Origin: RGIG6919 sp045531905
Lineage (GTDB): Bacteria; Bacillota; Clostridia; Lachnospirales; Lachnospiraceae
Reading direction: 5' to 3'
Assembly (NCBI GenBank): GCA_045531905.1
Contig: JAZSEY010000006.1
Location: 1 to 64,000 of the forward strand
DNA: 64,000 nt
Numbering within the stretch: position 1 is the first letter of the stretch; each line of letters starts with the position of its first letter. Positions 16,440 through 25,382 of the stretch are shown here, one piece after another. Both the position numbers and the translations under genes were made by a program. The notes below the pieces were generated by a model. The model saw only the letters and a list, made by a program, of their open reading frames with translations, was not told the origin of the DNA and ran no database searches.

Positions 16440-17704
16440 TGGAATGGAATATATTGATTTTAGGTACAATTCTAAACTTAATAAGAAATTATTTAGGCTT
16501 GTGTTTGGTTTCTAAAATACAGGGCTTCCCTAAAATAGAGAAGAAAATGTATGCATATTGTGTGGCTGTGGCATTTGTGGTTGCGTTTGCGGCACAGAAT
16601 TTAACGAATATGTCACAGCAACTTTGTTTGGAAGGGGCTTTGCTTTTTCTATATGTATATGTGACAAGTAACAGAAAGCCAGGGCGAGGATTATTTCTCA
16701 TTCTGTTTTATGAAGTGGCTGTTTATTTATGGGAATTTATTGCCACTGTTGTTTGGGCAATCCTTTTACATAAGGCGGAAGGGGTATCGGCAGGTGATTT
16801 GGAACAACTACAGGCTGTGTTATTTGTCCGTTTTGCGATGATTGCTATTGCTGTGCTGATTGACAGAAAAGAATACAATGCTACGAAAGCCTTTCAGTTG
16901 GCAAGATATATTGTGATTGCGACGATGTTTGCAATTGTTGTAATTTCAGAACAGTCACTTATCAAATTGGATGAAGATTTAGTTTTTACTAATTTGGTGT
17001 GGGCAATGGTCTTAATATTTGCCATATTGGCATATAATCTTTCATACCAATATGAAATGGAAAAAACTGTAGCTAGGCTGTTGACAGAACAAAGTGAACT
17101 TTTGCAGAAGGATTATGAAAAGCTTAATAAAATCTATACTGCCAATGCAAGACTTTATCATGATCTTCATAATCATTTAGAAATCATTCGTTCTGGCATC
17201 AGTCAGGGGAAAATGGATGAAGCTTTGCAGTATCTGGATGCACTGCAGGCGCCTATAAAGAATATTACCAAAACGATATGGACAGGAGATGAAGCAATTG
17301 ATTATCTTCTGAATAGTAAATTAGCCGTTATGAAGGAAGAAAACATTAAATCGGTGCTTAATATAGAATTTCCACCTAATACGAATATAAGTAGTGTGGA
17401 TTTGTCGGCTGTACTGGGAAATCTTCTCGATAATGCATTAGAAGCAGTGAAAAACTGTGATGAAAATCGTTTCATCAATCTGACGATCAGGCGTATCAAT
17501 CATATGCTCATTATAAAAGTAGAAAATAGCTATTCTAGCGAGCTAGTGTTGGATAATGGTGAGCTAAAAACCACCAAGAAGGATAAAAATCATCATGGTT
17601 GGGGATTGAAAAGTGTGCGTGTAGCGGCGGAACAATACAATGGAACACTGGAGACTTCCTTTCAAGATAATACATTTAGGGCGATTGTAACCATGTTTTT
17701 CTAG
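16439..17704 (+). CDS. GHKL sensor histidine kinase (second system)
   Basis: A 421-residue kinase with about six membrane segments over residues 1-200, a coiled-coil-like linker, then the kinase core: RLYHDLHNHLEI (likely phospho-acceptor His241), GNLLDNALEAVKN (N-box) and HHGWGLKSVRVAAEQYNG (G-box). The ATG overlaps the stop of the regulator by one base, giving tight coupling. A strong terminator follows, and the likely target ABC operon lies just downstream. Confidence 0.91.
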   Translation: MEWNILILGTILNLIRNYLGLCLVSKIQGFPKIEKKMYAYCVAVAFVVAFAAQNLTNMSQQLCLEGALLFLYVYVTSNRKPGRGLFLILFYEVAVYLWEFIATVVWAILLHKAEGVSAGDLEQLQAVLFVRFAMIAIAVLIDRKEYNATKAFQLARYIVIATMFAIVVISEQSLIKLDEDLVFTNLVWAMVLIFAILAYNLSYQYEMEKTVARLLTEQSELLQKDYEKLNKIYTANARLYHDLHNHLEIIRSGISQGKMDEALQYLDALQAPIKNITKTIWTGDEAIDYLLNSKLAVMKEENIKSVLNIEFPPNTNISSVDLSAVLGNLLDNALEAVKNCDENRFINLTIRRINHMLIIKVENSYSSELVLDNGELKTTKKDKNHHGWGLKSVRVAAEQYNGTLETSFQDNTFRAIVTMFF

Positions 17705-17711
17705 TAATATG

Positions 17712-17740
17712 AACAGACTGTCTAGGCAGTCTGTTTTTTA
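17712..17740 (+). terminator. Intrinsic terminator after the second TCS
   Basis: AACAGACTG (17712-17720) and CAGTCTGTT (17727-17735) pair perfectly around a 6-nt loop, followed by TTTTT. Confidence 0.9.
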
Positions 17741-17804
17741 ATTCGCGGACAAAAAGTGACTGATTACGGACATTTATGAAAATGAGCCAATTTGATTGTA
17801 TGAT
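17741..17804 (+). promoter_or_regulatory. LytTR-type half-sites and promoter of the ABC operon
   Basis: ATTCGCGGAC (17741-17750) and ATTACGGAC (17763-17771) place their shared CGGAC cores exactly 21 bp apart. A weak -35 (ATGAAA, 17776-17781) and a -10 TATGAT (17799-17804) follow. The arrangement mirrors the site before the CPBP operon (4688-4754) and suggests activation by the adjacent LytTR regulator. Confidence 0.55.
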
Positions 17805-17844
17805 GTATCTATCAAAACAAATTAACTTTTGGAGGTAAATACGA

Positions 17845-18555
17845 ATGAAAGATTCCATTCTTATAGAAATTAACAACTTAACGGTAGGTTATGGTAAAAA
17901 TAAGCCGGTTTTGACTGACTTTAGTATTGGATTAAATAGTCATGAGGTGATTGGCTTAATTGGATTAAACGGAGCAGGAAAGACTACATTTATGAAGACG
18001 TTATGTGGTTTGATGAAGAATTATAGCGTTGCGGAGTGTAAATGGCATGATAAAAAACTACAATTTCGTGATGATGCATTTAAGAAGAGTAGATATGTAG
18101 TGTTTGCAGAAGAACAGTCTTTTCAATATTTCACATTTCGAGAATATAGTTCCTATATTGCGAAAGCATATGGTAAAGAATTGACGGATGTGGAAGAATT
18201 GGTTGCTGGTTTTGGCTTTGAAAAATACACAGATGTTTGTTTGAAAGAGTTATCCACTGGTAATTTAAAGAAAGCGTATCTGATTACAGCATTTGCATTA
18301 AAACCAGAACTTTTGCTTTTGGATGAGCCTGTAAATGGTTTAGACTTTCAGAGTACTGAGTATTTGTATCAATGCATGGAGAATTATAAAAAGTATGGCA
18401 CTCTTTTCTTTGCTTCTCACATTATGGAAAGTATCTGTTTGACTTCAGATAGGGTGTTAGTTTTGGAAAATGGTGAAATTAGTAGAGTATTTGAAAAAGA
18501 TGAGATAAATTCTGAAAAGATTAGAGAGGAGCTTGGTGAAAATGATGCTATTTAG
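17845..18555 (+). CDS. ABC transporter ATP-binding protein
   Basis: A 236-residue ATPase with Walker A GLNGAGKTT and Walker B LLLLDEPVNGLD. The signature motif reads LSTGNLKKAYL rather than LSGGQ, a variation seen in some drug or peptide export ATPases. The RBS TTGGAGGT is well spaced from ATG 17845. It overlaps the downstream membrane gene by a few codons. Under probable control of the LytTR system just upstream, the pair may export or give immunity to a peptide; the substrate cannot be read from the sequence. Confidence 0.9.
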   Translation: MKDSILIEINNLTVGYGKNKPVLTDFSIGLNSHEVIGLIGLNGAGKTTFMKTLCGLMKNYSVAECKWHDKKLQFRDDAFKKSRYVVFAEEQSFQYFTFREYSSYIAKAYGKELTDVEELVAGFGFEKYTDVCLKELSTGNLKKAYLITAFALKPELLLLDEPVNGLDFQSTEYLYQCMENYKKYGTLFFASHIMESICLTSDRVLVLENGEISRVFEKDEINSEKIREELGENDAI

Positions 18556-19591
18556 TGCACTTGCAAAGCAATTATTCGGTGCTAAGTATGAAGGCCTGAA
18601 AAAAAGTATAATGATAGCGATTATTGTATTCGCAGGAGTATATTTTGCTGAATTCAAGATGGATATTGCCCCGGTTGTGTTATATTTGGTTAGTGTTACA
18701 TTTCCTTTTGGAATCATGTGGCAAGCACTTTGCTCAAAGCAGAATGCAAACAACTTAAAGGGGATTTTGGTTCTTCCATTTTCGCAGAAAGATTTTATTT
18801 GTTCTTATGTGACTACAATGAGTATGTATGTATTGGTAAATAAGAGTAGTGTTGTTTTAGCTTTGTTCTTTGCTGTAGGTACATGGAGGCCGATTCATAT
18901 CGTTGTTTCATTATTATGTGCCATGATAGGTTGCTTAATAGCAATGATATTATATGCATGTAAGGGAAGTGAAAAAAGAGAGATTCTGAAAGGGCTTCTT
19001 TTAAAAGATGCGTATGCTTTTTATCAGCCGGTTCAGTTAAAGTCGAAGTATCAAAGCAGAAAAGTAAGCGGAGATATGTTTATATATATTATGCGGTATT
19101 TATGCGCCAATAAGAATTTTTTAATCAATACTGTAGGATTATGTGGTGTAGCTATCGTATTACCTATGATGATGCAAGAGTTTGAAGGGATGCAAATTAT
19201 GCCAATTGGCTTTGGAATCCTTAGTATTAATACTCCGCTTTGTATATTGTTATCTGTGGATAGGGATTTGCAACGAGCTGTCAAAATGTTGCCAGGGCAG
19301 GGTGGTCTGTTTTGTGTGAAGTATGGTTGTTTTTTGACTACCGTGAATCTCTTTATCAACTTGCTTTATGCGATGAGTTGGAGGATACAATGTGGAAGCA
19401 TTGATACATTCATGATAGTAATAGCTGTTGTATTCGCTCCTATCAGTGCTATTTTATCTGTTGTAATGGAGTGGTATTTTCCATTGCAGGATTGGAAACT
19501 GGAAAGTGATTTATATCATCACCCACGTAAGTATATTGTTCCAGGTATCATGATGTTGTTAGCAGGCTTTGTTATGTTTTTAATAGCGTAA
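18542..19591 (+). CDS. ABC transporter membrane subunit
   Basis: A 349-residue integral membrane protein with about eight hydrophobic segments and no recognisable enzyme motif. It overlaps the end of the ATPase gene by 14 bp and so is its permease partner. The start is ATG 18542, about 11 nt after GAGGAG; GTG 18536 at 5 nt is an alternative. No extracellular domain of note. Exact family not recognised; ABC-2-like by context only. Confidence 0.8.
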   Translation: MMLFSALAKQLFGAKYEGLKKSIMIAIIVFAGVYFAEFKMDIAPVVLYLVSVTFPFGIMWQALCSKQNANNLKGILVLPFSQKDFICSYVTTMSMYVLVNKSSVVLALFFAVGTWRPIHIVVSLLCAMIGCLIAMILYACKGSEKREILKGLLLKDAYAFYQPVQLKSKYQSRKVSGDMFIYIMRYLCANKNFLINTVGLCGVAIVLPMMMQEFEGMQIMPIGFGILSINTPLCILLSVDRDLQRAVKMLPGQGGLFCVKYGCFLTTVNLFINLLYAMSWRIQCGSIDTFMIVIAVVFAPISAILSVVMEWYFPLQDWKLESDLYHHPRKYIVPGIMMLLAGFVMFLIA

Positions 19592-19595
19592 AAGG

Positions 19596-19637
19596 AAATG
19601 CCATTATAAAGATTTTTTCTTTATAATGGCATTTTTC
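19596..19637. terminator. Bidirectional terminator between convergent genes
   Basis: AAATGCCATTATAAAG pairs perfectly over 16 bp with CTTTATAATGGCATTT and has T runs on the far side in both orientations, serving the permease gene and the minus-strand PII-like gene. Confidence 0.92.
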
Positions 19638-19641
19638 TAAA

Positions 19642-20319
19642 TTAATCTTCAATTAGTCGAAGTCCTGCTGTATCTGTAACAGGGAGAGAGAAGGTAATGG
19701 CTTTTGCTTTGCTGTTTGCACCAGCATGTTCCATGATTGCCTTCATAATTGGATTCTTTCCTTCTGTTTTTGTTACGATAAAGATGATTTCTTTTTCTGC
19801 TGCAAGGGACATGTGCATGAACTTTTCAGCGATTTCCATACCGGTTCCTTTTGCGTGGATAACAGTGCCACCGTATGCACCGGCGCCTCTGGCTGCGTCC
19901 ATAATCAGTTCTGTATAGCCCTGTTCGGCAATGACAATAATCAATTCATGGTTTGTATTCTGCAAGGTAGATTCCTCCTTTTTCTGATAATCCTCACTCT
20001 CTAATAGGAACTGTAATGTATGTTTTCCACCTACACTACTTAATGGAATGATAAATGATATACCGCCTCCGGGGGCATCTATTTTGAGTTTCTTTTGTAG
20101 TTGTTTTTTGATGTCCAGCCATTTATCTTCCTCCAGTACAGAAAAGGCAACCGACTTTTCACTGGAATCCAAACCGAGATAATCCAGCACCTCATTAGAA
20201 GCAGTGCCGATTCCAAGTGTCCAAAATGCAACATGCAGATTATTCTCTTGGAATAATTCATAATATTTGCTTGCAATTTTTCGATCCACGATGGTGGTCT
20301 TTAAATATAAACTTCCCAT
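19642..20319 (-). CDS. Tandem PII-like signalling protein
   Basis: A 225-residue cytosolic protein with two ferredoxin-like PII-type halves. The first has LHVAFWTLGIGTAS and PGGGISFIIPLSSVGG; the second starts at ELIIVIAEQGYTE, with ARGAGAYGGTVIHAKGTG in the place of the PII T-loop and FIVTKTEGKNPIMKAIM. It lacks the canonical uridylylation loop. RBS GAGGA precedes the ATG. It is the second gene of a minus-strand pair with a DUF1538 membrane protein 39 bp upstream, so it probably regulates that transporter, as PII proteins regulate AmtB. The ligand is unknown. Confidence 0.83.
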   Translation of the reverse strand: MGSLYLKTTIVDRKIASKYYELFQENNLHVAFWTLGIGTASNEVLDYLGLDSSEKSVAFSVLEEDKWLDIKKQLQKKLKIDAPGGGISFIIPLSSVGGKHTLQFLLESEDYQKKEESTLQNTNHELIIVIAEQGYTELIMDAARGAGAYGGTVIHAKGTGMEIAEKFMHMSLAAEKEIIFIVTKTEGKNPIMKAIMEHAGANSKAKAITFSLPVTDTAGLRLIED

Positions 20320-20358
20320 ATATTCCTCATTTCTAACAACTATATTAACCGCAGGTTA

Positions 20359-21897
20359 CTATAATTCGATGATTTCCATATCGTCGTAGGTGTCCGTGAT
20401 AGGAGAGGTACTCTCCACCGCGATATCCTTGTGTAGCTTGTTTTCTTTCATCTTAAATATTAAGCCCATAATCTGAATCGTAATCAATGGTGTCATGGCT
20501 ACCATAGCTACAATACCAAAGGCATCGGTAATAATATTTCCGCCTAATGCCTCACAGGCTCCCATGGCAAATGGCAGTAGGAAAGTGGCAGTCATCGGAC
20601 CAGACGCAACACCACCAGAGTCGAATGCGATGGCGGTGAACAGCTTTGGTACAAAGAAGGTAAGGACCAAAGCGATAAAGTAACCCGGAACCAAAAACCA
20701 AAGAATGGAAATGCCAGTCAGTACTCGAATCATGGCAAGCCCAACAGAAAGAGATACACCAATGGATAAGCTTAATCCCATGGCTTTTGCTGAAATGGCT
20801 CCTGAGGTCATTTCCTCAACCTGTTTTGTTAAGACAAATACAGCAGGCTCTGCCAATACGATAAAGTAACCAATAATCATACCAATCGGTACAATAATCC
20901 ATGAAATAGATAGTCCGGCGATGGTCTGTCCTAAATAATTACCAGCTGGCATGAAACCGACATTGACACCGGTTAGGAATAGAACAAGCCCCAAATATGT
21001 ATAGATGATACCCACAATAATCTTAATCAGTGCTCGTTTTGTAATGTCTCTGGCAATCAATTGGAAAATTGCAAAGAACACTACGATTGGAAGGATGGAC
21101 ATTGCCATTTCTTTCATGTAGTGAGGTATTTCTTCCATAAACAATCGCCACATATCAACAGTGTTATCAATGACCGGAATTGCTTCTGAAACCGCTTCAG
21201 CAGATTCCGGATGGTATATCATACCTAATAATAAGACTGCCAAAATCGGACCAATGGAACAAAGCGCTACCAAACCGAAACTATCGTCCTCAGCATGCCT
21301 ATCGCTTCGGATAGAAGCAATACCGATACCAAAGGACATGATAAACGGAACTGTCATAGGACCCGTGGTAACGCCGCCGGAATCAAACGAGATGGCTAAA
21401 AAGTCACCGGGAACCATAAATGCCAGAATAAACACTGCAGCATAGAGTATCAGTAATAACCTGGATAGTGGAATACCCAGTAGCATACGTAGGAATGCAA
21501 CTACCAGAAATACCGCAACGCCAAACGCCACCGCGAAAATCAGTGTGAGATTTGGAATGGATGGAACCTGTTGTGCAAGCACCTGTAAGTCTGGCTCTGA
21601 TATGGTAATAATAAAGCCCATAATAAATGTAATCAGAATAATTACAAATAAATTCTTTGATTTTGTTATGATGGAACCTACCCGTTCACCGATTGGTGTC
21701 ATAGACATATCAACACCTACATTGAAGAAAAGCATTCCAACGATTAATAGTGTTGCGCCAATGAGAAAAGTCATCAATATGCTTGGTGGTATCGGTGCTA
21801 TGGAAAAACACAAAATCAGTACAATAGCCAAAATGGGAATGACTGCTTTAAGCGTCTCTGATAATTTTTCTTGAAATGTTTTATTGATGTTAAACAA
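20359..21897 (-). CDS. DUF1538 membrane protein with internal duplication
   Basis: A 512-residue protein with about 12 or more membrane segments made of two homologous DUF1538 halves. Each half carries the same signature: FDSGGVTTGPMT in the first and FDSGGVASGPMT in the second, consistent with an inverted- or direct-repeat transporter fold. The start is TTG 21895-21897 on the minus strand, with AAGAGGT about 8 nt before it. The C-terminus is cytosolic and acidic. Function is unknown; transport of an ion or small solute under PII-like control is inferred from the downstream partner. Confidence 0.85.
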   Translation of the reverse strand: MFNINKTFQEKLSETLKAVIPILAIVLILCFSIAPIPPSILMTFLIGATLLIVGMLFFNVGVDMSMTPIGERVGSIITKSKNLFVIILITFIMGFIITISEPDLQVLAQQVPSIPNLTLIFAVAFGVAVFLVVAFLRMLLGIPLSRLLLILYAAVFILAFMVPGDFLAISFDSGGVTTGPMTVPFIMSFGIGIASIRSDRHAEDDSFGLVALCSIGPILAVLLLGMIYHPESAEAVSEAIPVIDNTVDMWRLFMEEIPHYMKEMAMSILPIVVFFAIFQLIARDITKRALIKIIVGIIYTYLGLVLFLTGVNVGFMPAGNYLGQTIAGLSISWIIVPIGMIIGYFIVLAEPAVFVLTKQVEEMTSGAISAKAMGLSLSIGVSLSVGLAMIRVLTGISILWFLVPGYFIALVLTFFVPKLFTAIAFDSGGVASGPMTATFLLPFAMGACEALGGNIITDAFGIVAMVAMTPLITIQIMGLIFKMKENKLHKDIAVESTSPITDTYDDMEIIEL

Positions 21898-21999
21898 GTG
21901 ATGTACCTCTTTCTGCTGTAATCATAGAATCAGTATACCATATAAATATGTAGAGATGTTATAAAAATATCCTAAAATCAAGACGAAATCCGGGAACTG

Positions 22000-22008
22000 T
22001 GATATAAT
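22000..22008 (+). promoter_or_regulatory. Extended -10 promoter of the surface protein gene
   Basis: TGATATAAT (22000-22008) is an extended -10 element. The -35 region (AAGACG, 21980-21985) is poor, as usual for extended -10 promoters. Confidence 0.5.
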
Positions 22009-22034
22009 AAATGCATGGTTAAGGAGGGGGATTT

Positions 22035-24509
22035 ATGAATAGGTTACATACACGCATGATGGCACTGATGATGTGCCTTCTTTTGACAATACAGATGATG
22101 TATCAGCCGGTTATGGCAATGGAGAATATAGATAATTCAGTGACAGTAACCACTGAAGAGGAGTTAGAGGCGGCTTTGAATGCTGGACAAAGTCCAATTA
22201 TTATTAATGCAGCTTTAACTGTAGGAGATACGTCAAATGATTCCGGTAAGATGTTGCCTTTTATGCTTCCAGAGGGGACCGTATTGAAAGGTGGAGAGAA
22301 GGGAAGTTTATATCTCCGTTGTCCGTTACAGCTTGGTGGCGATAATGTGGTGATACAGGATTTGAAGATGTTTTTTAATTCTAGTAATGCATTAGGCAGT
22401 GTGCCTCATAGAGAAATATTTTTGGCTGGGTATAGTTTGACATTGGACAATATCGATTGTTATTTGGCTGGTAGTGATGGCGGTCTTGGCGGACTTGGTG
22501 GTTCGGAAGAGGAATTGTTGCCAACAGTATATGCAGGAGGCTTTGAGAATACTGCAGTAGGAGACCATGCATCTCTTACAATTCAGAATGCCAACAGTAA
22601 CACCATTCTACAAGGGGTGTATATGGGACATGATGCAGGTGAAGACAGCAAGGTTCCATATGATGGTCAGGCTACCGTTACCCTTGGCCCCAATGTGGTT
22701 GTTCGTGATGGTATAGATACACAGTGCAATTCCGGTGCAAATATTACAGTTAGTGGCACTGGTTATGTGCGAGATTTAACAGTATATGGCAATGTCAATA
22801 CCAAGTTACAAGTATCACAGACAATTCTAAATCGTAGTAGTGTGAAGTCGGTGGGAACTGTAGTATTGGATAATCACGCTGAATTACAATTGTTAGAGGG
22901 GGGATTTATCAATCTCACCATTCAAAATGGTGCATGCCTGGACGCATCCGGTATGACAGATGTAACTGTGACAGGTAATGTGACTGGAGGTATTTTAGAT
23001 GTTGCAAATGCAATAGATACCAGAGGTATTTTGGTACTGAATCAATTAGGTTCCCTTACCATTCAAGGTGCTGTGAAAGGGAAAACTGTTTTTCAAACGG
23101 ATAATAAGAATTTTCCAGGTGCATTTACAGATGGGAAAACCTATATCACAGCATCCAGTATCGAAGAATTCAATGCAGGTTTTGATTTACCGGATACGAA
23201 GACTGTAAGCTACGAATTGGTAATGGAGAATAACTGTTGGATTACATATGAACTAGAACAGGAGGTATATCCGGTTGTCACGGATATTGAGGTCCTTTCA
23301 ACTCCTCAGAGAGTTGATGTGCAGTCAATTAAGAGTACAAATTTTGAACCTGCAGAAAATGCTCCTTACTGCTGCATTCAGTGGAAGGATGCAGATGGAG
23401 CAGTGATAGATACAGATACTGTAAAGGATATGCTATTATATGCGTATGACATGATAGTTGCCATAAAGACAGATGATTGGTTAGATGAAAATGCCAGTGC
23501 AAAAACGGACTGGAGGAATCCTGTTGAATTTGTGACATGTGAAGAGAATCCGGGACGTTACTATTTTTATGCAGATAGTCAAAGTACAGTCAATGTAGGA
23601 GATTATACTTTTTTACTTTGTTCTGACTATTATGAAGAAGCACCGGAGACCGTAGCTGATGTAAAAGCCTTAGATACGGTCAAAGCAACATTTCAGGTAG
23701 AGTTCTATGATTCTAATGATAATAGTACAGAGGAAGATGACGAGCCAACAACCCCAGACGAGCCAATAACTCCAGACGAGCCAACGACGCCAGATGAGCC
23801 AACGACGCCGGACGAGCCAACGACACCAGATGAACCGACGACGCCGGACGAGCCAACAATCCCAGATGTACCTCACGTTCATGATACATGCAAGGATATT
23901 GTGAAACCTGCAACAACAAAAGCAGATGGTTATATTGCAAAACAGTGTACGGTTTGTGGCGAACTGGTATCAAAGGAAACCATTTATAGGGTAAAGGCTG
24001 TTACCCTTTCAAAAAATAGTTATACATATTCAGGCAAGGCAAAGAAACCAACTGTGACCATAAAGGATAGCCAGGGGACAGTGTTAACGAGAACGGATTA
24101 TCAGGTTTCCTATAGGAATAATAAAAAAGTTGGCATTGCCACAGTGATTGTAACCTTTGGTAATCATTATGCAGGCACAGTGGAAAAAAGTTTTACTATA
24201 CAGCCGAAGGCAACTGCGATTCAGTCTATTCAAGCAAAGAAAAAAGGCTTTACTTTAAAATGGAAGAAGCAGACTGCTGAGATTACGGGATATGAGATTC
24301 AGTATGGTACAAATAAAAAGTTCACAAAATCTGTTACGAAAACAGTGTTAGTGAAGAAAAACAAGACCACTCAAAAAACTATAAAGCGATTAAAATCAAA
24401 GAAAACGTATTATGTGAGAGTGCGTACATATAAGAATGTTAAGGTGAATGGAAAGACCAAAAAGATTTATTCAGCTTGGTCGAAGGTAAAAAAGATAAAG
24501 GTGAAATAA
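22035..24509 (+). CDS. Secreted surface protein with Pro-rich repeat and Fn3-like C-terminus
   Basis: An 824-residue exported protein. The signal peptide spans about residues 1-28 (hydrophobic core MMALMMCLLLTIQ, end VMA). Residues about 35-400 have the repetitive short-strand pattern of a right-handed beta-helix (pectate-lyase-like) domain. A DEPTTP linker repeat follows at residues 569-610. The C-terminal part has a CTVCGELV pair, an YSGKAKKPTVTIKD Ig-like unit and an Fn3-like domain ending in YSAWSKVKKIKV, a tail common in Lachnospiraceae surface proteins. RBS AAGGAGGGGG is strong. There is no sortase motif; the basic tail may bind the wall. Substrate unknown. Confidence 0.85.
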   Translation: MNRLHTRMMALMMCLLLTIQMMYQPVMAMENIDNSVTVTTEEELEAALNAGQSPIIINAALTVGDTSNDSGKMLPFMLPEGTVLKGGEKGSLYLRCPLQLGGDNVVIQDLKMFFNSSNALGSVPHREIFLAGYSLTLDNIDCYLAGSDGGLGGLGGSEEELLPTVYAGGFENTAVGDHASLTIQNANSNTILQGVYMGHDAGEDSKVPYDGQATVTLGPNVVVRDGIDTQCNSGANITVSGTGYVRDLTVYGNVNTKLQVSQTILNRSSVKSVGTVVLDNHAELQLLEGGFINLTIQNGACLDASGMTDVTVTGNVTGGILDVANAIDTRGILVLNQLGSLTIQGAVKGKTVFQTDNKNFPGAFTDGKTYITASSIEEFNAGFDLPDTKTVSYELVMENNCWITYELEQEVYPVVTDIEVLSTPQRVDVQSIKSTNFEPAENAPYCCIQWKDADGAVIDTDTVKDMLLYAYDMIVAIKTDDWLDENASAKTDWRNPVEFVTCEENPGRYYFYADSQSTVNVGDYTFLLCSDYYEEAPETVADVKALDTVKATFQVEFYDSNDNSTEEDDEPTTPDEPITPDEPTTPDEPTTPDEPTTPDEPTTPDEPTIPDVPHVHDTCKDIVKPATTKADGYIAKQCTVCGELVSKETIYRVKAVTLSKNSYTYSGKAKKPTVTIKDSQGTVLTRTDYQVSYRNNKKVGIATVIVTFGNHYAGTVEKSFTIQPKATAIQSIQAKKKGFTLKWKKQTAEITGYEIQYGTNKKFTKSVTKTVLVKKNKTTQKTIKRLKSKKTYYVRVRTYKNVKVNGKTKKIYSAWSKVKKIKVK
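23739..23864 (+). repeat. 18-bp coding tandem repeat (DEPTTP units, seven copies)
   Basis: Seven in-frame 18-bp units encode DEPTTP with small changes (DEPITP, DEPTIP). They form a Pro-rich linker that may vary in copy number by slipped-strand pairing. Confidence 0.9.
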
Positions 24510-24520
24510 GGAGGAGAAAA

Positions 24521-25327
24521 ATGGGATTATTTGGTTTTGGAAAGAATAAAGCGCAGGAAAAAGTAGACGGTGAAGGTGCATTTATCGGTTTCGTATTACT
24601 GGAAGATGCAAGCTGGGATAGAGATAAGCTGGAAAGAGATTTTTTAGAGGACTGGAATTTAGATATTCATGAAGAGTTGGATGATTCGGACGAGGACGGA
24701 AAAGATGCGATTGTAGTGGAGGTGGAAGGCTCTCGCTTAATGATTGGCTATATCCCAGTAGCCATTCCAAATGGTGAGGCTGAACATTTTGCTGCGGCAA
24801 ATTATTTATGGGAGGATGCTGTCGAAACTACAAAAAAACATAAGGCACAATTGATTGTATCCATATTGGGTGACAATCCGAATATGGTAGAGCGTGGTCA
24901 ATTATTTACAAAGGCAGTTGCTACTTGTTTAAAGCAGGAGAATGCATTGGCAGTTTATACGGATGGTGCAGTATTTCAGCCTGAGTTTTATCGTGATGTA
25001 GCTGATATGATGAAGGAGGATGAACTTCCAATTCTTGACTGGGTTTGGTTTGGAATTTATAGAAGCCAAAAGCAGGCAGGCATTTATACATACGGTATGC
25101 GTAAATTTGGTAAGCACGAAATAGAAGTGTATGTGGATATTGACAAGGCTGATTTGAACGAAATAAGAGAGTTTATGTATGACATTACAGCTTATGTACT
25201 GAGTAGTGATGTGACATTAAAGCATGGTGAAACCATTGGCTTTTCGGCTACGCAGAAGTTACCAATTACCTTTAGTAAAGGAATAGCAGTTGATGGTAAG
25301 ACTTTAAAAATTGCCTATGAATCATAA
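24521..25327 (+). CDS. DUF4261 domain protein
   Basis: A 268-residue soluble acidic protein matching the DUF4261 pattern: FIGFVLLEDASWD at the start, a self-contained middle domain with AAANYLWEDAVE, and a C-terminal part with DITAYVLSSDVTLKHGETIG. ATG 24521 has AAGGAGGA 6-7 nt upstream. It begins 11 bp after the surface-protein gene and ends 55 bp before the 753-residue gene, so all three may be co-expressed. The function of the family is unknown; it is often a lone accessory gene. Confidence 0.8.
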   Translation: MGLFGFGKNKAQEKVDGEGAFIGFVLLEDASWDRDKLERDFLEDWNLDIHEELDDSDEDGKDAIVVEVEGSRLMIGYIPVAIPNGEAEHFAAANYLWEDAVETTKKHKAQLIVSILGDNPNMVERGQLFTKAVATCLKQENALAVYTDGAVFQPEFYRDVADMMKEDELPILDWVWFGIYRSQKQAGIYTYGMRKFGKHEIEVYVDIDKADLNEIREFMYDITAYVLSSDVTLKHGETIGFSATQKLPITFSKGIAVDGKTLKIAYES

Positions 25328-25382
25328 AAAACTACATTAGATGTTATAAAATGAAGATTGTAAGACAGAAAGAAGGCACAGC

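Noticed and set aside
20495..21874. Plus-strand ORFs opposite the DUF1538 gene
   Set aside because: They are mirror frames of a clear membrane-protein gene and lack RBS and family signatures.
23739..23864. Short regular repeats considered as a CRISPR array
   Set aside because: Units are contiguous 18-bp coding repeats without spacers, inside an open reading frame.
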